DNA of 64,000 nt from Roseobacter sp. MH60115 (GTDB taxonomy: Bacteria; Pseudomonadota; Alphaproteobacteria; Rhodobacterales; Rhodobacteraceae), in contig NZ_JADOBQ010000013.1 of the NCBI RefSeq assembly GCF_015644665.1, forward strand, positions 1-64,000, written 5' to 3'. The position numbers were made by a program, and so were the translations under genes. Shown here piece after piece: positions 42,240 through 52,366 of the stretch; the stretch's first letter is position 1; each line of letters begins with the position of its first letter. The notes beneath the pieces were generated by a model. The model was not told where the DNA came from. It did no database searches and was given only the letters and a program-made list of their open reading frames with translations.

Positions 42240-45200
42240 TCAGGGTTTCGGCCCGTTCTTGACCCGCTGCACGAAATTATACCCGATGATCAGCGCCAGT
42301 ATCGCGATCAGCCAGATCATGAACACCCCCGGCCAAAAGGACTCGTGATCACAAACGTCCAGCACGAAGAGCATGGCAATCACCACCCCCATGCCGATCC
42401 AGACAACCCCCAGCCGGAAGGCCAGCTGGTTGATCGCCCCGCTGTAAAACGACCGCACCGTCAGCAGCAGCACAACCGCAAAAAGCCCTGCCGCGGCAAA
42501 GGCGATATAGGCACGATTGGGACAGGCCCAGGTGCAGACCTGCGCCACCGATCCCTCCAGGCCACCCAGATGCGCCGGCAGTCGGGTCTGGTTCCAGTCA
42601 AGCGACACCGCCTCGCGGATCGCCGGGAAATCCGGGTCCTCCAGACGCGGCACCGGCCAGAACCCGACACCGGAAAAATTGTCCTCGAAATAGATGACAT
42701 CATCGATGAACTGCGAGAATTTCAGAGTTTCCTCATTGCGGGTTTCATTCGCCTGCTGCCGCTGGAACACGAACTCATGCCCGCCGGGCGGCAGGATCGG
42801 CACGATGCTGCGGAGGATTTCGGAACGTTCCTTGCCCCGGAAATTACTGCGATCCATGCGCGCGCGCAGTGTCTTTTTCGTCTCTGTCGTGGGGCGTTCG
42901 AGGAAGATCAGGATCTTGTTGACGATCTCCGCCTCCAACTGTTCGCGTTGTGAAAACTGACCCTCTTCCAGACCTTCCGCGCGCTTTTGCTCCAGCATCC
43001 GGCCGGTCAGCAGCAAGTCACTCAGGTCGCTCAGCACGGGCTGCGTGCCCGGCACGTCCACCATGGCGAAATCCACCGCGACATTGACCTTCTGGCCCTC
43101 CGGATGCGGCAGTTTGTTGTGCACCGCCTGCACGATGTCGATCAGGTTCTGCACATTCAGATCGCTCAGGGTCTTGCCCTCGTAGCTCTCGAAAATCAGC
43201 GTGACGCCGTCGGGATGGGTCGGATCAAAGAACGTGGGCAGGGCGGCCCGAATATCGGCAAGGCTGGTGGTGGGGATGCGCTCAAACGCCTCCAGCTGCT
43301 TGGCGATATCCGTCGTGGCCCGGTCGATCTCGCGCGCGGACCAGTTCGACCAGTCGCGCAGGTCAAAAGCCACATCCGCCCGCGCCCGGTGCCGGTGCGC
43401 CGAATTGACAAACTGCCGCCGCGCCTCGATCCAGCGGTCCGCATGCAGCAGCGACAGGTTGCGATTTGCGGTATCCCCTTGCGGATTAGCATAGGTCAGC
43501 TCCATCCCGTAAAACGCCAGGCGGCTGATCAGGCTGAAATCCACCAATTGAAGCGTTGCGGCTGGTGGCGCCTCCTCACCTTCCGGCGGTTCGGGTGCGT
43601 CCTTGAGCGGGGCGAACCAGAAGGGATAGAACCCATAGACATCCGCAGTCGGCGGGCGATGCGGCACACAGCCACAGTCAGGTGCGGCCAGCGGGCCGTA
43701 AACGCGCTCTTTGAAAGGATCTTCGACCGTGCGTTGCGCCAGCGCGGTAGCCGCTTGGACCAAGGGAAGGGACAGCGGCGGCTGACCTTCGGGCGTATTC
43801 GGTGCTGGCGGGACGGTATCCAGCGCCGCGCGGAACAGCCCGGCATGGGGGTATTCCACCCCCACCAGTGACCGCATCCGCGTCGCCAGATCCACCCCGG
43901 TCGGGTCATCCAATGTCGTGCCGATGTCGGGCAGGCCCAGAATACGGGCCTTCAGCGCCGGCGTCAGGGACCATGTCGACAGGATGACCGGTTTGATCTG
44001 CGCCATCTTGGTCGCAACGGCGGTGTCGATCTGACCCTGTGCCACCGGGCGCAGGATGCGCCGCACATCTGCCTTGAGGATTTCAGGCTGGGTTGCAGGC
44101 AAATAGTTGCTCTGCGCCAGCGCCTCGCGGAAGGGTTCATTGAGCACGGTGCTGGCAATGGCCAGATCGGTGGCATCGGTCACACCCACCACCTCCGGCA
44201 GGGGCGGCAGCTCGAACTCCGGCACGCCTTCGGGCCGCGTGTCCAGCACCGGCGCCACCGGTTCCGCCGCTGCTGCCAGCGTCGTGGCCGCCAGTTCAAC
44301 CTCGGCATTGATCGCCTCGGACACCGCTTGGGTGACGGCCGCCGTCAGGCCGGACACCAATGTCGCCTCGTCGGGCGCGATCCGACCGATGAAGGGTTCG
44401 ACCACCGGCATGACATCCTGCAGGTCCTCAATGAAACTCAACGACTTTGTAGCCTCTTCGTCGATCAGGAACGCCCGGCCCAGAAAGTCGGGTCCAAGCA
44501 CCAGCGCACTGATCTGGTCCAGCGTGCATTGGTCGAGCACCGCTTGCAGGTTGGTCTCCAGCGCCGCCCAAAGCTGTGCGGCACTTGCAAATTGCAGCTC
44601 CTGCACCGCGTCAAAGGCGGCCTTCAGATCGGCGCTTTCCGTCAACGCATCAAGGTTTTCCTGCGAGAAAGCAAAAAAGCGCGTGGAACTGTCGGTGGTG
44701 GTCACCGTGCAGGAGGCGGGCAGCGGGCCGGGAGCAGGCCCATCCGGCACCAGCGGCGCCTGGGATTTGCTCGCCTGATACTCTGCCAGCAGCGCGACCA
44801 CAGCGGGGGGTGAACCCATCAGGCGCGGCAGCCTGTCGCCGGAGGACAGGGTCAGCCACGCGCCGAAACTGTCGGAACTGAGATCGTCAATCGCCTCCGG
44901 CAGCTGCACATCCATCTGCCCCAACCGCGCCATGGCCGCGAGGAAATCCTCCCCGGTCCCGACAATCGGGAAGGCCTGACAAATATCCACCAGCGCATAG
45001 CCCAGCTCAGGCCCCGCCAGCATATCGAGCGCCGTCTGCACCGCCTGCGCGCCCAGGCTTGATGCCGTCCCAAGCGTCGTACAGTCCGCGGGCGGTTGTG
45101 CATCGTTCAGCGCACCGGCAGCCATCTGTGGCCCGGCGGCAAGCCGCAAGGCCATCTGAGAGGTGCTGTTTGACGTAGCCAGTTGTGACAGCCGGTCGGG

Positions 45201-45554
45201 CTGCAGGGCGATGCTGCGCCACTCCGGCAAAAGCGCCGACAGAGTGCCGTAATCCGTCGCCAGATCAAGTGTTTGCGCGATATCCGTCCCCGGCCCTCTG
45301 CGTGGCACAGTCTGACACAAATCCGCCAGCGCCCGCCGTGTCACCGCCCCCAGCCGTCCATCTCGAAGATTGCCGTCATCCCGTTCGAGTGCCGCGCGCA
45401 ACCCGGTCTGCACAGTCGCGATATCGTAGCCGTCAAGGGCATCCTGAGTGATGTTCTCGAAATCCGCGCAATTGGCCAGCAGGACGGCAGGCGCCATGAC
45501 GCAAAAGGCAAACGCCATGCAGAGGCGGGTCAGAACTCGGCTCAAAACGCTCAT
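42240..45554 (-). CDS. Large envelope-anchored protein of the contractile injection cluster (PG-binding and GH18-like)
   Basis: A 1,104-residue protein with a signal peptide (about 1-27), a peptidoglycan-binding-like helical repeat (about 35-80; YDIATVQTGLRAALERDD, LGAVTRRAL), a long Ala-rich helical region, a GH18-like barrel from about residue 640 (VYGFYPFWFAPL to about 870) and three membrane helices at about 1012-1095. In GH18 enzymes the active motif is DGxDxDxE; here the equivalent reads DGVTLIFE, keeping the final Glu but not the two inner Asp, so catalysis is doubtful. It is the last gene of the cluster, coupled to the AAA+ gene (ATGA). Probably a periplasmic, inner-membrane-tethered anchor or receptor for the injection system. 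Confidence 0.7.
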   Translation of the reverse strand: MSVLSRVLTRLCMAFAFCVMAPAVLLANCADFENITQDALDGYDIATVQTGLRAALERDDGNLRDGRLGAVTRRALADLCQTVPRRGPGTDIAQTLDLATDYGTLSALLPEWRSIALQPDRLSQLATSNSTSQMALRLAAGPQMAAGALNDAQPPADCTTLGTASSLGAQAVQTALDMLAGPELGYALVDICQAFPIVGTGEDFLAAMARLGQMDVQLPEAIDDLSSDSFGAWLTLSSGDRLPRLMGSPPAVVALLAEYQASKSQAPLVPDGPAPGPLPASCTVTTTDSSTRFFAFSQENLDALTESADLKAAFDAVQELQFASAAQLWAALETNLQAVLDQCTLDQISALVLGPDFLGRAFLIDEEATKSLSFIEDLQDVMPVVEPFIGRIAPDEATLVSGLTAAVTQAVSEAINAEVELAATTLAAAAEPVAPVLDTRPEGVPEFELPPLPEVVGVTDATDLAIASTVLNEPFREALAQSNYLPATQPEILKADVRRILRPVAQGQIDTAVATKMAQIKPVILSTWSLTPALKARILGLPDIGTTLDDPTGVDLATRMRSLVGVEYPHAGLFRAALDTVPPAPNTPEGQPPLSLPLVQAATALAQRTVEDPFKERVYGPLAAPDCGCVPHRPPTADVYGFYPFWFAPLKDAPEPPEGEEAPPAATLQLVDFSLISRLAFYGMELTYANPQGDTANRNLSLLHADRWIEARRQFVNSAHRHRARADVAFDLRDWSNWSAREIDRATTDIAKQLEAFERIPTTSLADIRAALPTFFDPTHPDGVTLIFESYEGKTLSDLNVQNLIDIVQAVHNKLPHPEGQKVNVAVDFAMVDVPGTQPVLSDLSDLLLTGRMLEQKRAEGLEEGQFSQREQLEAEIVNKILIFLERPTTETKKTLRARMDRSNFRGKERSEILRSIVPILPPGGHEFVFQRQQANETRNEETLKFSQFIDDVIYFEDNFSGVGFWPVPRLEDPDFPAIREAVSLDWNQTRLPAHLGGLEGSVAQVCTWACPNRAYIAFAAAGLFAVVLLLTVRSFYSGAINQLAFRLGVVWIGMGVVIAMLFVLDVCDHESFWPGVFMIWLIAILALIIGYNFVQRVKNGPKP

Positions 45555-46912
45555 GTGGTGCGTCCCTCTTTGCGCAATTCAATTGTGATGGCGTGGTCGA
45601 AATCTTCGGCAGCCACAGAAGGCCGACCGCGCCGCAGGGCCGTGATCGCCGCGGTGCGCACCACGTTGGAAATGGCGCCCCCGACCAGCGCGTGGCCCTT
45701 TGCCATCGCCGGCACGTCGACATCCCCTGCCAGCGGCACCTCTGCCAAGATATTCGACCAGATCTGCAACCGCTGGCTGGCGTCCGGTTTCACAAAACCC
45801 ACCGACATCTGGAAGCGCCGAAAAAACGCCTCGTCGATGTTGCTGCGCAGATTGGTGGCGAGGATCACAAGGCTCTCGCACTCCTCGATCCGTTGCAGCA
45901 GATAGGCCACTTCCTGATTGGCATAGCGGTCGTTGGAGGTCGTCGTCGCATTGCGCGCGCTAAAGAGCGCATCCGCCTCGTCAAAGAACAAAATCCATTC
46001 GCGTTCGGCGGCCAGGTCGAACAGCAGGCCGAGGTTCTTTTCCGTCTCGCCAATGTATTTCGACACCACCATCGACAGATCGACCCGGTAGACATCCATA
46101 CCCGTGCGCTTGCCCAACAGCGAGGCGGTCAGCGTCTTGCCGGTGCCGGGCGGGCCGTGAAACAGCGCCTTGAACCCCCGGCCAAACTGCCGGTGCAGGC
46201 CCCAGTCCGACAGGATTGTGTCGCGGTTCTCCAGCCAGGCCAGAATATGACCCAGCGCGTGGTGCAGATCGCTGGGCAGCACCAGATCGGACCAGTCCAG
46301 CGCCGTGGTCAAGCGCTGCGCGGGAAAGCTCGGCGAATAGTCGGGCCGCGGGGCCGCCCCGTCACAAAGCGCCACGATCCGGTGCACCGGCAGCGTCAAT
46401 ATCTGGCCGAATGCAGGCGTATCGGGATTTGTCGTGCTCAGCGTCACACCGGCCTTTCGGCGCAGTGGATGATCCGCGTCAAACATCGACATGGCCGCAA
46501 TCCGCGCCGTCGTATCGGCCCCTGCCAGCAGGAACAGCGCCGTTTCCGCCGTCGGCTGGAAGGTTGTCGCAGTTGCCCCCGTGCCCCCGAATTGCGAAAA
46601 CGCCCGGTCGATGGCGGAATTCTTGACGAAAAACGGATCGAGGATGGCGGAATTGACATGCGGCGCGATGGCCAGCGCCAGCACCAGGCGGGCGCCGATA
46701 TCGAGATCATTCTCCGCGATGAGGTCCCCCAGGGCGGAGCCGACAAGAGCCTGCGGCGCGGGCGGCAGATCACAGGCGCTCTCGGGCGCGTCAAAGAAAT
46801 GCGTCAGCCGCGCATCGATGACCTGCGCCAGCCATGTCAGTTCCGCCGCGACGGCGACGGCGTGAGGCGTCCCGCTGTCCAGCGACAGGGACAATTCGCG
46901 GCCATCATCCAT
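45551..46912 (-). CDS. AAA+ ATPase of contractile injection system (Afp15-like)
   Basis: A 453-residue protein: a helical N-terminal part (about 1-195) and a C-terminal AAA+ module with Walker A FHGPPGTGKT (residues 251-260), Walker B WILFFDEADALF (about 305-316), sensor ILATNLRSNIDEAFFRRF and the arginine finger. This is the ClpV-like/Afp15-type ATPase typical of phage-tail-like injection clusters, needed for assembly. The start at 46912 overlaps the tape-measure stop by 8 bp. A longer frame to 47005 is unlikely. Confidence 0.88.
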   Translation of the reverse strand: MDDGRELSLSLDSGTPHAVAVAAELTWLAQVIDARLTHFFDAPESACDLPPAPQALVGSALGDLIAENDLDIGARLVLALAIAPHVNSAILDPFFVKNSAIDRAFSQFGGTGATATTFQPTAETALFLLAGADTTARIAAMSMFDADHPLRRKAGVTLSTTNPDTPAFGQILTLPVHRIVALCDGAAPRPDYSPSFPAQRLTTALDWSDLVLPSDLHHALGHILAWLENRDTILSDWGLHRQFGRGFKALFHGPPGTGKTLTASLLGKRTGMDVYRVDLSMVVSKYIGETEKNLGLLFDLAAEREWILFFDEADALFSARNATTTSNDRYANQEVAYLLQRIEECESLVILATNLRSNIDEAFFRRFQMSVGFVKPDASQRLQIWSNILAEVPLAGDVDVPAMAKGHALVGGAISNVVRTAAITALRRGRPSVAAEDFDHAITIELRKEGRTT

Positions 46913-49900
46913 CCTGCGTCCTCCAGATGACGTGACAGGGCACCGGCATCCAGGGCAGGGCAACCACCGTGTCCAGCGACCACGGCAGGCTGTCGAGCAG
47001 CACATCGAAGGGGCCGGGATCTACCCGCAGATGCGCGCCCGTTGCATCGACCCAAAGCTGTCCGTCCCGGCGGATGAACGCCTCCTGCAACCCGGCGGGG
47101 GAGGTCTGCCCCAGTGCCGACCATTGCGCGATGACAGACCGGGTCAGACCCTCGATCAATTGCGCCTCATCCTCTGTCAGCGGCACCGGCGGCGGGGCTG
47201 TGGCGCCATCCGGCAGCCCCAGCAAAACGTGTACCAGAGGATCGAGGGGGGCCGTCGCCGCCGCTTCCCCGGCCAGCGCGGCAAGCACAGATCGCGCCCG
47301 GCCCAGCTGATCCGGCTGCAATTCATTCTTTTCGGTCAAAAGCTGCAGCCGGGAAAAGAGCAGTTTGTAGTAGGGATGGAACAGAACAAGCCCCGCCTGA
47401 TGGCTCAGAATGCGGGGTGTCGGCTCGGTGTCGGGTGTTCGAGGATCCGCCATATCGGCACCGCCGGACGCATCTGGGGCAGGACGGTCCATCTGGTCGA
47501 AGAGCTCTTTCAAACCGCGCAAGACCTGGTAGCGCAGCGCGGGCGAGGGCCCCGAGACAGGGTAACTCAACCGCGTGATCACGTGGCGCAACAGGTTTTG
47601 CCGGTCGTCCGCCTCCGGGCTGGCAAATTCCACAATGTACTGCAGGACAAGCTTCTGGTTCGGCGCGGTCGGCCCGGCCCGGGCGATCAGGTCCAGCAGC
47701 ACATCGACGGGCAGTTTCGGGTTGTTCTCGCTCTCCGTGCCCGCCGTCTTTTCAAATCCACCACTGCCTGTCCGCGCCCCGGCCGTCGCTTTGAAAGACC
47801 CGGGCACGGCGGCCCAGACCATATCCGCGATGGCGATGATGTCGGAGGAGGCCTCGCCAAATGCCGCTTCGACAAGCGCGATCACCGGCGCGGCATCACC
47901 TGCACCCGCCTGCAGGTGATCCGTGGCTGGATGGTCTGCCGCCAGCCGATCTGCCGGTGGGGGTGGCGGGCCCTCATCACGGCTTTCTGGATCGCCAGCA
48001 GCGCGCCCGGTGTCTGACCCGCCTGCCCGTTCTCCCGCTCGGGCGGGATCATCGAGTTCAGCCCGATCTTGCACCTCCCGCGCGGTTGGATCGGACGCGC
48101 CTTTTTGTCCGACCTCAGAGCTTTCGGATGCAGCAGGTGACGCCCCCGCCACCGTCTGACCGGTGGCACCCTTTCCCGGGCCAGAGGTATCCGCGCGGCC
48201 CTCACGGGTCTCTTTTCCCTCAAGGGATCCACGCAGCCCGTGCGTGTCCTCCGAATGTTCCACGGAGGGCGTCGTCGCCACATCTGAGGTCCCAGATTTT
48301 TCGCCCAAAGCGGAAGGCTCCTCTTGAACCTTTGCGCCCCGCGCCGCCGAGGTCGCAGGGTCGATGCCCGGTTGGGTTTCCAGATCGCCCGATGCCCCGG
48401 GGGCGGGCCCGACCAGACGCGCAGGCGTGTCATTTTCCGAGGCTTCACCCGCTCCCTGCTCTGCCGGATCGGCACCTGCGCCACGGTCCTCCGAGGACGG
48501 CGCACTGCCGGTCGCCGCCGCCGAGGGTGCATGAAAAAAATCTGCCCCTTGCTCTTCGAGGTCCACCGTGGTCGTTTCTTCTTCATCGCATCCTGGCAGC
48601 GTTGGCGCGCCATCGGTGGCGCCCTGCGGCGGAGGTGCATCTGCGCTGCCACGCCCACGATTCAGGCCAGACGGCTGCCCCCCGGTGCCGTCGGCGATAC
48701 CCTCCGACGAGGCCGCTGCCGACTGCGATCCCGCGCCAACTGCTCTCGACGAAGCTTGGGTCTCGATCGGCACCGGCGCACTGTGGTCAACACCTGATGT
48801 TGGCGCCCGCTGTCCGTCCCCTGCTGGCTGCGCCGCTGCCGCGAACACCTGCAGAACCGGGGCCCATTCACTGCGACCCCCTTGCTCGTCTGAACCCCCG
48901 TCAGAGGAAGACGACGCTGCACTCTGTCGTGCCTCGCTCCGGGCATCCTCAGCCTCCGGTGACACATCCTTGGCCGCCGTCTTCTCGGCGCGTCGCAGTG
49001 CTTCGATGTTCACCGGTGTCTCGTGCAGAATCGCAGATACAATCGTCAGCAACGCCCTCTGCGGGTGCGCAGTATCCGCCAGAACCCCCTGAACCGTTTG
49101 GTGAAATCCGGACGGGCTGGCAGGGACCAGATGTTCAAGAAGGCGCTGCAGCTCCTCCGCTGTCTGCGCCGCAAGAAACCCCGCCACCGATGCGCGCCGC
49201 GCTTTCCAATCGGCCCGCAGTTTGTCCACGTCAGAGATCTCTCCCCGAACCTGCGCCGAGGGCGCGACACCTGCCGCCGCTATCTCGCGCGTCGCGGGAA
49301 TATCCGATCCCCGCGCTGTCGGGCCTTCCAAAGGATCAGGCGCTGGTAACCCGGCATCTGATTGCGGGGCCGCACCAGCATGGGGGCGCAAAAGCGCCGC
49401 TCCCTCAGGATGCACCAGCAGCCGTGCAGCCAGTGTTGCCGCATTGCGCTGTGCCCTCTCCAACGGATGACCGGCGCGGGTGAAAACGCCGATCAAGGCC
49501 ATGTTCATGGCGTCGATGTAGTGCCCCGGAACCGCTTCCGCATCCGACAAAACGCGCTGCAATGCCTGTCGGTGAACCCCATCGGGCAACTGCGCCAAGG
49601 CTTTCTCAAATCCCTGCGGGCTGCGCCCGAGCGCCCCGCGCAGAACCGCAAACACGTCCTGACCCGGCTGGGCCACAAGCGGCACGATCTTGTCGGATGT
49701 ATCAGAGACCCCCGACGCATCATCCCCGGCAACAAGGGGTATGATCGCGCCGCGGGGAGCACCCACCGCGTCGGGTGATACGGCCGCCACGGTGTCGACC
49801 GAGGGGCGCGCAGACCCTTGCGGTTCCACCGGGGCCAATTGATCGGCTGAGATCTCGCCCTCCGCCCTTTGCCGCAAGTACGGCGCCAGCGCCGCGAGAA

Positions 49901-50177
49901 GCCGCTCACGCAGGGTGTCCCGCAGGCGGGGCCAGTCCGGGTTCGCGGGCCACGCCCCAAGATCAATCTCCAGCGTCTCGATCCGGGCGTCGCACCCCAC
50001 CACGCTGTCATGCGCAAAAACATCCTCCAAAGCAGGCAAAATCTCTGCCCGAACCTGACGCGCCAGCCGCTCCGGCGTGCTCAGCGGCCCCTCCTCCGCA
50101 GCAACCTTGAAATCGGTCTCGAAACGCCCGATCCTGTGGCGCTCCTCCAGGTCATATCGGGCCGGGCGGGCGCTCAT
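46905..50177 (-). CDS. Contractile injection system tape-measure protein (Afp14-like)
   Basis: A 1,090-residue protein. The N-terminus (EERHRIGRFETDFKVAAEE, followed by a beta-strand with CDARIETLEIDLG) and the C-terminus (PAGLQEAFIRRDGQLWVDAT, PWMPVPCHVIW) match the CIS tape-measure family that sets tube length. Between them, about residues 400-770 are extremely low-complexity and rich in Ala, Ser, Gly, Glu, Asp and Pro, unlikely to form ordered helix, which is unusual for a length ruler. Coupled to the baseplate gene upstream (ATGA) and overlapping the AAA+ gene. Confidence 0.8.
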   Translation of the reverse strand: MSARPARYDLEERHRIGRFETDFKVAAEEGPLSTPERLARQVRAEILPALEDVFAHDSVVGCDARIETLEIDLGAWPANPDWPRLRDTLRERLLAALAPYLRQRAEGEISADQLAPVEPQGSARPSVDTVAAVSPDAVGAPRGAIIPLVAGDDASGVSDTSDKIVPLVAQPGQDVFAVLRGALGRSPQGFEKALAQLPDGVHRQALQRVLSDAEAVPGHYIDAMNMALIGVFTRAGHPLERAQRNAATLAARLLVHPEGAALLRPHAGAAPQSDAGLPAPDPLEGPTARGSDIPATREIAAAGVAPSAQVRGEISDVDKLRADWKARRASVAGFLAAQTAEELQRLLEHLVPASPSGFHQTVQGVLADTAHPQRALLTIVSAILHETPVNIEALRRAEKTAAKDVSPEAEDARSEARQSAASSSSDGGSDEQGGRSEWAPVLQVFAAAAQPAGDGQRAPTSGVDHSAPVPIETQASSRAVGAGSQSAAASSEGIADGTGGQPSGLNRGRGSADAPPPQGATDGAPTLPGCDEEETTTVDLEEQGADFFHAPSAAATGSAPSSEDRGAGADPAEQGAGEASENDTPARLVGPAPGASGDLETQPGIDPATSAARGAKVQEEPSALGEKSGTSDVATTPSVEHSEDTHGLRGSLEGKETREGRADTSGPGKGATGQTVAGASPAASESSEVGQKGASDPTAREVQDRAELDDPARAGERAGGSDTGRAAGDPESRDEGPPPPPADRLAADHPATDHLQAGAGDAAPVIALVEAAFGEASSDIIAIADMVWAAVPGSFKATAGARTGSGGFEKTAGTESENNPKLPVDVLLDLIARAGPTAPNQKLVLQYIVEFASPEADDRQNLLRHVITRLSYPVSGPSPALRYQVLRGLKELFDQMDRPAPDASGGADMADPRTPDTEPTPRILSHQAGLVLFHPYYKLLFSRLQLLTEKNELQPDQLGRARSVLAALAGEAAATAPLDPLVHVLLGLPDGATAPPPVPLTEDEAQLIEGLTRSVIAQWSALGQTSPAGLQEAFIRRDGQLWVDATGAHLRVDPGPFDVLLDSLPWSLDTVVALPWMPVPCHVIWRTQDG

Positions 50178-52366
50178 GCCGCTCCCTCCATCTCGTGCAG
50201 AAAGGCGCGCAGCTCGGCGCGGGCATCCGCCTCCGGCCCCTGCGCGTCAACGGCCAGCCGCAGCCCCCGAAACCGCGCCATCTGCGCCATGTCCAGCCAC
50301 CGCAGGGTGACAACAACATGCGCCGGCGCCAGCTGGTGCACCAGTTCGGCGACATAGCTGCGATAGCTTGTGCGCCGGGTGCGCGCCGTCCACCCGCTCA
50401 GCACCAGCGTGGCGCTATGCGCCGCGAAATCCGCATCCGGCCCGCGCAGCAAGACATCTTCCACCAGACAAGCGCATTCCGCCTCTTCATGCAGCCCCCG
50501 CCAGCTGACCCGCAGTGCGTTCACCCGCGCCATCGCCTCGGCTTTATCCGCCGTGGTCTCGATCTCATGGAGCGCCTCGGCATCGCCGCTGTCGAAAAGC
50601 ACGGTGTAGCGCCCGCCGCTGACCGGGCTGATCACAAAGGCATCCGCATCGGCGGCCCGCTGAAAGAGATCCGGGTGCATCACCCCGTCCGCCACCCAGG
50701 GGGTCAGACCTTGCAGGGCCTCACCGGGCAGCGGGTCGGCCAGATCATCCCGCGGCACGATCATGTCAAAGGGGTTCAGCGGCAGCAGCAGATCGCGGCG
50801 GGCAAAACCGGGCGTGGGCATGTCGGTCTGATCATCCAGAGCCCAGCCGAGTTGCTGCATCCGGCCCGGCCCGGCGGCCCAGGTTTCAACGGCGATATCC
50901 GCCAGCAGCCCCAGTCGCGTCATGAACCCGCCGGGGATCAGTCCCGTGGGTCCGGTGCCGCGCGTGGCATTCAGCACCGGCAGGGCGCGCAGGTAGGCCA
51001 GACGCCAGTGCAGCTCAAACCGCTGGCGCGCCGCGATGGACCGGTAGTGATGCAGGCCGGAATGGCGAATGACGGGCAGGGTCTCGCCCTGTATCGCCAG
51101 CAGCAGATCCAGCAGTTTGATCCGCCGCGCGTGCAGCAAGGGATCATCGGTATCCTGCTCCGTTCCGGCGTCAAAGAGCCGGGGCAGCTGCGCCAGCGCC
51201 ATCGACATTTCATCCAGCTGCGTGTTGATCGCATCACGGTACTGCGCAAAAAGATCATCAGCAGGGGCCTTGGGGGCCATACCGTTCTGCGCCGCCCGCG
51301 CGGGGGTGCCATAGAGCCGGTAGATCGCGGGCAGCATATCGTCCACATGGCTGCGGGTGAAATCGCGCCGCCGCCCGTCTTTCAGCACCGCCCAGTCCGC
51401 CTCTGCCAGATGGTGGTGCGCGCGCGAAATATTCTCCGCCGACACCCGGATGTATTCTTCGTGGATGCGGTTGTGATCAAGCGTCAGGCGGTTCTCGCCC
51501 ACGCGCAGGTCCAGTTCGATCTCCTCCGCAGACTGCGGCAGGACCAGCGCCAGATAGCCGGGTTTCAGCTCCTCCTCCGGGTCCGCCACCGGCAGCTTGC
51601 GAAAGGACAGCTCACCGATGTCCCGGATGCCGGGGATCGCGCGCAGCCGTGTCAGATGCACATCGATGTCGGGGATGCGCGCGCCGGTCTCCGCCCGGGG
51701 GCGAAAGAACAGCTCCGGCTGGGCATAGACCGCATCGCGGGTGGCCCCGTGCTTGCGGTCGCGCTGCGCGGTGCGGCCCCGCAGGATGGCTGCGACATGG
51801 TAGTAGAACCGCGCCGCCACCCGCTCCGGGTCCGCCGTGGGGCTGACGTCGATCCGACCACTCAGCACGGTATCGCGTTTGCGCGCGATGGTGATCTGCC
51901 CCAGATCGGTGGCCAGCGGCCGCCTCTGCGCAAAGCACGTCGCCACCTGCGCCGCAAGGGCGTCTTCATCCACCTCCTCCGCTTCCGGCTCGGAGGGGAT
52001 AACCACCACATCGTAAAGCCCGAGGCGCGCGCCCGGTGTGACCCAGGCGCTCGAAACGCCCGGCTGATCCGAGAGGTAGGAGGTCAGATCCAGATCGGTG
52101 ACCGGGGCCGACGGCAGTACCGCGCGCGGGTCGTAAAGTGCGAGATCAAAATACCGCAGCTCGCCGTCCGCGTCGGTCAACAGATCGCGGATCGGATGCG
52201 CCGCCTGATAGCCGATTTCGCTGAGCGCGAAACAGGTCTGTTCCAGCAGCGTCACGCCGGGATCATGCAGGTTAAAATCAGTCCAGATATTGCCGGATGC
52301 GGCCTGCGCAAACTGCACCGCCTGCGCCCGCAGGCTGTCGAAATCGGTGGCCTCGGGCGCGCTCAC
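50174..52366 (-). CDS. Baseplate wedge protein, Afp12-like
   Basis: A 730-residue baseplate protein. The opening NIWTDFNLHDPGVTLLEQTCFALSEIGYQ is a signature of the J/gp6-related large baseplate proteins of phage-tail-like injection systems, with ETGARIPDIDVHLTRLRAIPGIRDIGELS in the J-like part near residue 225. It lies between tape measure and fibre-like genes, coupled to both by ATGA overlaps. Confidence 0.85.
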   Translation of the reverse strand: MSAPEATDFDSLRAQAVQFAQAASGNIWTDFNLHDPGVTLLEQTCFALSEIGYQAAHPIRDLLTDADGELRYFDLALYDPRAVLPSAPVTDLDLTSYLSDQPGVSSAWVTPGARLGLYDVVVIPSEPEAEEVDEDALAAQVATCFAQRRPLATDLGQITIARKRDTVLSGRIDVSPTADPERVAARFYYHVAAILRGRTAQRDRKHGATRDAVYAQPELFFRPRAETGARIPDIDVHLTRLRAIPGIRDIGELSFRKLPVADPEEELKPGYLALVLPQSAEEIELDLRVGENRLTLDHNRIHEEYIRVSAENISRAHHHLAEADWAVLKDGRRRDFTRSHVDDMLPAIYRLYGTPARAAQNGMAPKAPADDLFAQYRDAINTQLDEMSMALAQLPRLFDAGTEQDTDDPLLHARRIKLLDLLLAIQGETLPVIRHSGLHHYRSIAARQRFELHWRLAYLRALPVLNATRGTGPTGLIPGGFMTRLGLLADIAVETWAAGPGRMQQLGWALDDQTDMPTPGFARRDLLLPLNPFDMIVPRDDLADPLPGEALQGLTPWVADGVMHPDLFQRAADADAFVISPVSGGRYTVLFDSGDAEALHEIETTADKAEAMARVNALRVSWRGLHEEAECACLVEDVLLRGPDADFAAHSATLVLSGWTARTRRTSYRSYVAELVHQLAPAHVVVTLRWLDMAQMARFRGLRLAVDAQGPEADARAELRAFLHEMEGAA

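Noticed and set aside
42345..42953. Plus-strand open frames antisense to the injection-system genes (also elsewhere in 42240-64000)
   Set aside because: High-G+C shadow frames with Arg/His/Gln-rich translations and no start signals.
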